Below, in pieces: positions 59,827 through 64,000 of a stretch of DNA of 64,000 nt. The DNA comes from Clostridiales bacterium oral taxon 876 str. F0540 (lineage in GTDB: Bacteria; Bacillota; Clostridia; Clostridiales; Clostridiaceae), in the NCBI GenBank assembly GCA_000466585.1, contig KE993508.1, positions 270,811-334,810 on the forward strand, read 5' to 3'. Position numbers and translations under genes: made by a program. Positions within the stretch are counted from its first letter, which is position 1. Each line of letters starts with the position of its first letter. The notes under the pieces were generated by a model. It saw nothing but the letters and a program-made list of their open reading frames with translations, was not told the DNA's origin and ran no database searches.

Positions 59827-60150
59827 TTAATTTTGTTTTTTGTATATTCTAGTGTTTTCATTAAATTTACTAAAATAATCTATGCCACTATTTTTATCAT
59901 TCCCTCACTTTCCCCTAAAACCAGGAATCCGCTAGTTTCTATAGAGTTATAAAAGTTTTTCAACACTTTATGCTGCAGATTATTATCAAAGTATATTAGA
60001 ACATTTCTTTACAAAATAAGCTTAAATTCATTTGGTATTTATTGAAAAGTCTAAAAACAGCTGTTCAAAATTGCTGGAATTTTTTAAAACTAAATCTCTG
60101 AAATAACTGAAATCATCTGTACACTCTCTAACAATTGCAGTATTTATTTA
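59827..60150 (-). pseudogene. Decayed cheR (chemotaxis methyltransferase) remnant
   Basis: The minus strand keeps CheR-like blocks in several frames. One is FSYFRDLVLKNSSNFEQLFLDFSINTK (pattern of the N-terminal domain), cut by a stop. Another is LIL*RNVLIYFDNNLQHKVLK followed by NFYNSIETSGFLVLGESEG, where the stop replaces the Cys of the family LxCRNVLIYF motif. A third, in a different frame, is GIDYFSKFNENTRIYKKQN. About 100 residues of the central domain are missing. Stops, frameshifts and the deletion show that it is not functional. The rest of the 540-base gap around it holds nothing else I recognise. Confidence 0.7.
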
Positions 60151-60206
60151 CTTCATCATACTGTTACTTTTCTAAGTTCTGATCATTCATATATCAATTT
60201 AAGTAA

Positions 60207-60234
60207 AAAAAATCTCTCACATGAGAGATTTTTT
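60207..60234 (-). terminator. Terminator of the thiI unit
   Basis: AAAAATCTCTC/GAGAGATTTTTT with a four-base loop directly follows the thiI stop codon. Confidence 0.85.
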
Positions 60235-61380
60235 CTACAAATTATAAGTTTCCATATTATCTATTGCATCCTGCACCAATCTATCTACATCTAAAACACT
60301 TTCAGCTTTTCTCATCATATCTAGAGCAGGCCTTGTCTTAGGATGTTTAGGTACAAATATAGTACAGCAGTCTTCATAAGGTAAAATTGAAGTTTCGTAG
60401 GTTCCTATACTCCTAGATATATCCATTATATCTACTTTATCCATGGCAATAAGAGGTCTGAATACAGGTCTATCTGCTACATCGGTACTAACTATAAGAC
60501 CCTCCATAGTCTGACTTGCTACCTGCCCTATGCTTTCCCCTGTAGTTACAGAATCAATATTAAGCTTATCAGCTAAAGCACAAGCAATTCTCATCATAAA
60601 CCTTCTCATAATTATAGTAAGCTCATCTTCCCTGCATTTATCAATTATAGACATTTGAATATCTGTAAATGGAACAACATATAATTTTACAGTTCCGGTG
60701 AAACCACTTAATATAGAAGCTAGTTGTTTAACTTTTTCTTTTGCTCTTTCGCTTGTATATGGATGACTGTGATAATACACACAATTAAGTTCTACTCCCC
60801 TCTTGGCCATCATATAACCCGCAACAGGAGAATCTATTCCTCCAGAAAGCATAAGCATGGTACTTCCATTCATTCCGTATGGCAGGCCACCTACAGCCTT
60901 AATTCGCTTTGAATAAACATACGCTTTATCTCTAATTTCTATATTTACAGTAAATTCAGGCTTATTTACCTTAACAGTCAATCCAGGAACATTTTTTAGT
61001 ATATGCGCACCTACTTCTCTACTAACATCCATGGAATTTCCTGGGAAATTTTTATTTGCTCTATTTGTTTCTACCTTGAATGTAACGTGACCTACTTCCT
61101 TTATTTCTTCCACAGCCTGGCTTTTAATAGCTTCCATAGAAGGTTCTACCTCAGTAACAACACATACCTCAGAAATACCAAACACTTTTCTTATTTTATC
61201 TACAACTTCTTCGATTTCTTCTGAATAAATAAACCACCTGCCTTGATCAACAACAAATTCATACTTTGTCTTACCAAGTACTTTTTTTATATTATCTTTA
61301 AGTTTTTTTTCAAATTTATTTCTATTTAAACCCTTAAGAAATATTTCCGGGGCACTCTTAACTAAAACAAGCTTTCTCAT
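60235..61380 (-). CDS. thiI: tRNA 4-thiouridine synthase ThiI
   Basis: Enzyme of 381 residues that adds sulfur to uridine 8 of tRNA and may serve thiamine thiazole synthesis. A ferredoxin-like and THUMP N-terminal part is followed by the PP-loop motif LMLSGGIDSPVAGYMMAKRG (SGGxDS). VVPFTDIQMSIIDKCREDEL and GESIGQVASQTMEG are further family motifs. The C-terminal rhodanese domain of the E. coli enzyme is absent, as in many Gram-positive versions. It overlaps the cysteine desulfurase gene by four bases, fitting a dedicated sulfur-relay pair. Confidence 0.95.
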   Translation of the reverse strand: MRKLVLVKSAPEIFLKGLNRNKFEKKLKDNIKKVLGKTKYEFVVDQGRWFIYSEEIEEVVDKIRKVFGISEVCVVTEVEPSMEAIKSQAVEEIKEVGHVTFKVETNRANKNFPGNSMDVSREVGAHILKNVPGLTVKVNKPEFTVNIEIRDKAYVYSKRIKAVGGLPYGMNGSTMLMLSGGIDSPVAGYMMAKRGVELNCVYYHSHPYTSERAKEKVKQLASILSGFTGTVKLYVVPFTDIQMSIIDKCREDELTIIMRRFMMRIACALADKLNIDSVTTGESIGQVASQTMEGLIVSTDVADRPVFRPLIAMDKVDIMDISRSIGTYETSILPYEDCCTIFVPKHPKTRPALDMMRKAESVLDVDRLVQDAIDNMETYNL

Positions 61381-62516
61381 TTTCCAACTCTCCTTAAAAA
61401 TTTTAGTGATTTATCAAGTATATTCATTGTATAATCGACTTCTTCCATAGTATTATATTCGTTAAAGCTAAACCTAATAGTACCTTTTACTTCTTGATCC
61501 TTTAATCCAATTTCTTTTAGCACATGACTATCTTTAGTATTCTTTGATGAACATGCAGAGCCAGTAGATACATATATACCACCCTCTTCCAGTAAATGAA
61601 GAAGAACTTCTGATCTAACACCTATAAATGAAACACTTAGAATATAAGGTGAAAATCCGTCACTTAGTGGACTATTAATTTTAATATTATTAATATTTTC
61701 TAATTTATTAATAAAATAGCTCTTTAAATCTGCAATTTTATTATAATTTTGTTCGCGATTTTTATAAATCATTTCTGCTGCCTTTGCAAAGCCCGCCATA
61801 GAAGCTAAGTTTTCTGTACCCGATCGCAAGTTCCTTTCTTGTCCTCCACCAAATATAAGAGGCTTAGGTATTAATCCTTTTCTTATATACGCAAAACCTA
61901 TCCCTCTTGGGCCATGAATTTTATGAGAACTAACAGACATTAAATCTATGTTAGCCTTTTGCACATCAATCTTAAATTTTCCATAGCTTTGCACTGCATC
62001 GACGTGAAACTTAACTCTGCTGCTTTTTTCCTTTATAAGCTTACCTATGGAGTATATATCCTGCAGAGCCCCAATTTCATTGTTGACATGCATAATGCTT
62101 ACTATTTGAGTATCTTTATCAATAGCCCTGTCCAGCTCACTCATATCTATCTTTCCATTGCCATCTACACTTAAATATGTAACTTTTACACCTAAGGTTT
62201 CAAGTTCTTTGCACATATTCAGAACACTTGGGTGTTCAATTTTTGAAGTGATAACATGTGAGCCTTCTTTAACAAAGCCTCTTATTAAAAAATTATTACT
62301 TTCACTTCCACCTGAGGTAAATACTATTTCATCTCTTGAGCAGTTTATACTTCTGGCTAATATTTCCCTGCTTTCATTCATCTTTGTTTCTGATATTAAT
62401 CCAAGTCTATGAGCAGACGAAGGGTTACCATAGCAATTCTTCATCGTTTCTGCTATAACATTTATAACTTCATCATAAGGTTTCGTTGTAGCGCTATTAT
62501 CAAAATAAATTTCCAT
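61377..62516 (-). CDS. Cysteine desulfurase (NifS/IscS-like, ThiI partner)
   Basis: PLP enzyme of 379 residues that takes sulfur from cysteine. The start MEIYFDNSATTKPYD is the family N-terminus; upstream in-frame codons lie in the next gene and are ignored. The PLP Lys lies in MSVSSHKIHGPRGIGF and the active Cys in STGSACSSKNTKDSHVL. It is followed by thiI with a four-base overlap, so it most likely supplies the sulfur for 4-thiouridine. Confidence 0.95.
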   Translation of the reverse strand: MEIYFDNSATTKPYDEVINVIAETMKNCYGNPSSAHRLGLISETKMNESREILARSINCSRDEIVFTSGGSESNNFLIRGFVKEGSHVITSKIEHPSVLNMCKELETLGVKVTYLSVDGNGKIDMSELDRAIDKDTQIVSIMHVNNEIGALQDIYSIGKLIKEKSSRVKFHVDAVQSYGKFKIDVQKANIDLMSVSSHKIHGPRGIGFAYIRKGLIPKPLIFGGGQERNLRSGTENLASMAGFAKAAEMIYKNREQNYNKIADLKSYFINKLENINNIKINSPLSDGFSPYILSVSFIGVRSEVLLHLLEEGGIYVSTGSACSSKNTKDSHVLKEIGLKDQEVKGTIRFSFNEYNTMEEVDYTMNILDKSLKFLRRVGK

Positions 62517-62520
62517 AACA

Positions 62521-63279
62521 TCACTTCTTTCTATAGTATATAAAATATAGATATAAAATCCAAGCAACAATTCCTGAAAGACTAACAAGCTGAGCAACTC
62601 TAATTGGTCCAAGCATAAGGCTATCGGTTCTTAAGCCTTCGATCACAAATCTTCCTAATGAATACAATCCTATATATGTAAAAAATACAACTCCCTTTTT
62701 CTTTGTTCTTCTTATTAATTGAAGCAATACCACAAACACTACTATATTCCATAAAGATTCATATAAAAAGGTTGGATGATAATACGCTCCTTCAATATAC
62801 ATGCCTTTTTGAATAAATTTAGGGAAATGGCTAATGAAATCAAATGATACTTGACCTCCGTGCGCTTCTTGGTTAAAAAAGTTTCCCCATCTTCCTATTG
62901 CCTGCGCTAATATTAGTGATGGTGCTGCCGCATCTGCATAGCCAGAAAGATTCAGTTTCTTCTTTCTAGTATATAAGAAAGCTGCTATCAACGCAAAAAT
63001 TACTCCACCATGAATTGCTAATCCGCCCTGTCTTATATTTAATATTTCAGAAGGATTAGCAGAGTAATACGAAAGATTAAAAAGTACATAGTAAAAACGC
63101 GCCCCTACTATGGCAGCCGGAAGTGCAATTAGTATTATGTCCATCATCCTGTCATAACTTAATTGTTTTATCCTACAAGTATAATAAGTAAGAATTATAC
63201 CAATTATCATGCCGATAGATATTAATATACCATACCATCGTACATCAATTCCAAACAAATTAAATGCTATTGGATTCAT
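62521..63279 (-). CDS. lgt: Prolipoprotein diacylglyceryl transferase
   Basis: Membrane enzyme of 252 residues that transfers diacylglycerol to the lipobox Cys of prolipoproteins. Multiple membrane helices, the segment GARFYYVLFNLSYY, the signature AQAIGRWGNFFNQEAHGG and the C-terminal GLYSLGRFVIEGLRTDSL are all family hallmarks. It precedes the cysteine desulfurase gene by four bases, a host operon with unrelated functions. GGAGGCTCAAA precedes the ATG. Confidence 0.96.
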   Translation of the reverse strand: MNPIAFNLFGIDVRWYGILISIGMIIGIILTYYTCRIKQLSYDRMMDIILIALPAAIVGARFYYVLFNLSYYSANPSEILNIRQGGLAIHGGVIFALIAAFLYTRKKKLNLSGYADAAAPSLILAQAIGRWGNFFNQEAHGGQVSFDFISHFPKFIQKGMYIEGAYYHPTFLYESLWNIVVFVVLLQLIRRTKKKGVVFFTYIGLYSLGRFVIEGLRTDSLMLGPIRVAQLVSLSGIVAWILYLYFIYYRKK

Positions 63280-63366
63280 TTTGAGCCTCCTTAAAACTTT
63301 AATGCTATTTTTTATAATACCATAAAAACATAAAAAGTTTATACTAATATTATTTTGTTTCTAAAG

Positions 63367-63402
63367 AAAAAAATTAACCCTCAATTTAAACTTGAGAGTT
63401 AA
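63367..63402 (-). terminator. Terminator of the PAP2 gene
   Basis: TTAACTCTCAA/TTGAGGGTTAA with a T run after it on the minus strand; the stem overlaps the last codons of the PAP2 protein. Confidence 0.8.
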
Positions 63403-64000
63403 AGACCTTTTTATAAATAATTTGTGATAACCTGAAAATCAACTCTGCATAAATTATACCAAAAACTACATCCAAAAGTACATGCTGTTTAATAAATAAT
63501 GTAGATATTATTATTAGAACTGCTGTGCTGCAAACTACTAAACAATTCTTCCAATTTCTTGCTGAACACGCCATAATGCCTTTTACCATTAAATGGCTTG
63601 TTAAAACATGTATGCTTGGAAAACAATTATATGGTTGATCAGCGCTATATATTATCTGAACCATATAAGTAAGCAGCCCATTTCCTGCCAACTCTGGTCT
63701 TGGAACTGTGGTCTGGAAGAAATAAAAGGTTATAAAAGAAGATATAAGACCCATTCCATAACTGATCAACGTTTGAAAGTAGGTAATCTTATCTTTGAAA
63801 CACAAGTAGGCCATTGTAAAGAAGATAAAACCATACCAAGCTACATATGGAATAATAAATATTTTCACAAAAGGTATTGCATTATCTATAGAAGTTATCA
63901 AACTGTGAACTTCTCTTTTTGAATTATTTAAAGCAACATAAAATATATTCAAAGGCATAAGCCCAAGCATTGCACAGAACGCTAACATATTTTCTTTTAT
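63386..64000 (-). CDS. PAP2 family phosphatase (5' end may lie outside window)
   Basis: Membrane phosphatase of the PAP2 superfamily, at least 200 residues, with about five helices. The signature is split as usual: KREVHSL near the N-terminus, FQTTVPRPELAG, the YNCFPSIHVLTSHLM motif with the catalytic His, and LFIKQHVLLDVVFG. The lipid substrate may be undecaprenyl or phosphatidic diphosphates. The reading frame stays open to the window edge past the first ATG (IKEN before MLAF), so the real start is probably further upstream. Confidence 0.85.
   Translation of the reverse strand: MKENMLAFCAMLGLMPLNIFYVALNNSKREVHSLITSIDNAIPFVKIFIIPYVAWYGFIFFTMAYLCFKDKITYFQTLISYGMGLISSFITFYFFQTTVPRPELAGNGLLTYMVQIIYSADQPYNCFPSIHVLTSHLMVKGIMACSARNWKNCLVVCSTAVLIIISTLFIKQHVLLDVVFGIIYAELIFRLSQIIYKKVFNSQV

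Noticed and set aside
1..64000. CRISPR arrays, rRNA genes or insertion-sequence transposases
   Set aside because: I looked for regularly spaced repeats, rRNA cores and transposase motifs and saw none; the Sel1 repeats are protein repeats, not a CRISPR array.

Overview
The window is a low-GC Clostridium-type chromosome (roughly 30% GC) interrupted by one foreign block of about 40 kb with clearly higher GC. The host is identified from a glycine reductase (Stickland) operon under a tandem glycine riboswitch, dense AT-rich Gram-positive coding, strong AGGAGG ribosome sites and clostridial envelope genes. The species cannot be named from the sequence alone.

Left host flank (1-8.0 kb): grdE (partial), trxA, trxB and grdX read leftwards behind the riboswitch. 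They are followed by DegV, TrmL, a HAD phosphatase, a cell-wall amidase and a rightward CAP-domain protein. Right host flank (48.0-64 kb): tRNA-Leu sits directly behind a transglutaminase/DUF58/MoxR operon. Then come a VanW protein, an M42 peptidase, a beta-propeller protein, zwf, a small DUF1450-like gene, a copper chaperone-like protein, a beta-lactamase-fold protein, a decayed cheR remnant, thiI with its cysteine desulfurase, lgt and a PAP2 phosphatase.

Foreign block (about 8.04-47.91 kb): an integrative and conjugative element (ICE) with almost every gene on the minus strand. Its left end carries a triplet of overlapping large-serine-recombinase genes whose middle member lacks the catalytic domain, a SHOCT-like small gene, a resolvase-like protein with Asp in place of the catalytic Ser, and a sigma-like factor. 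Next is an AT-rich MarR/SMR drug-efflux insert and an XRE regulator broken by a one-base slip. The transfer module holds VirD4, a DUF3991/Toprim protein, a relaxase fused to Sel1 repeats, relaxosome-type small proteins with a candidate oriT, an M23 peptidase, VirB4, a PrgI/VirB3-like protein, TrbL/VirB6 and a VirB2-like pilin. Embedded further right is a full Tad/Flp pilus gene set (pilin-like proteins, prepilin peptidase, CpaB, TadZ, TadA, TadB, TadC). The right end carries SpoVG, YodL-domain, AbrB-type and DNA adenine methylase genes.

Most notable: (1) at least eight unrelated accessory proteins of the element end in a similar polar linker plus Met-rich tail (for example PEMKL, GMSMKL, APKMGI), which could be a shared type IV secretion signal; (2) an AT-rich, self-contained single-gene cassette encodes a 619-residue protein with a HEPN-type RNKVAH motif, a candidate defence gene; (3) a Tad pilus is combined with a conjugative T4SS; (4) an amidoligase/gamma-glutamylcyclotransferase pair lies inside the transfer operon.
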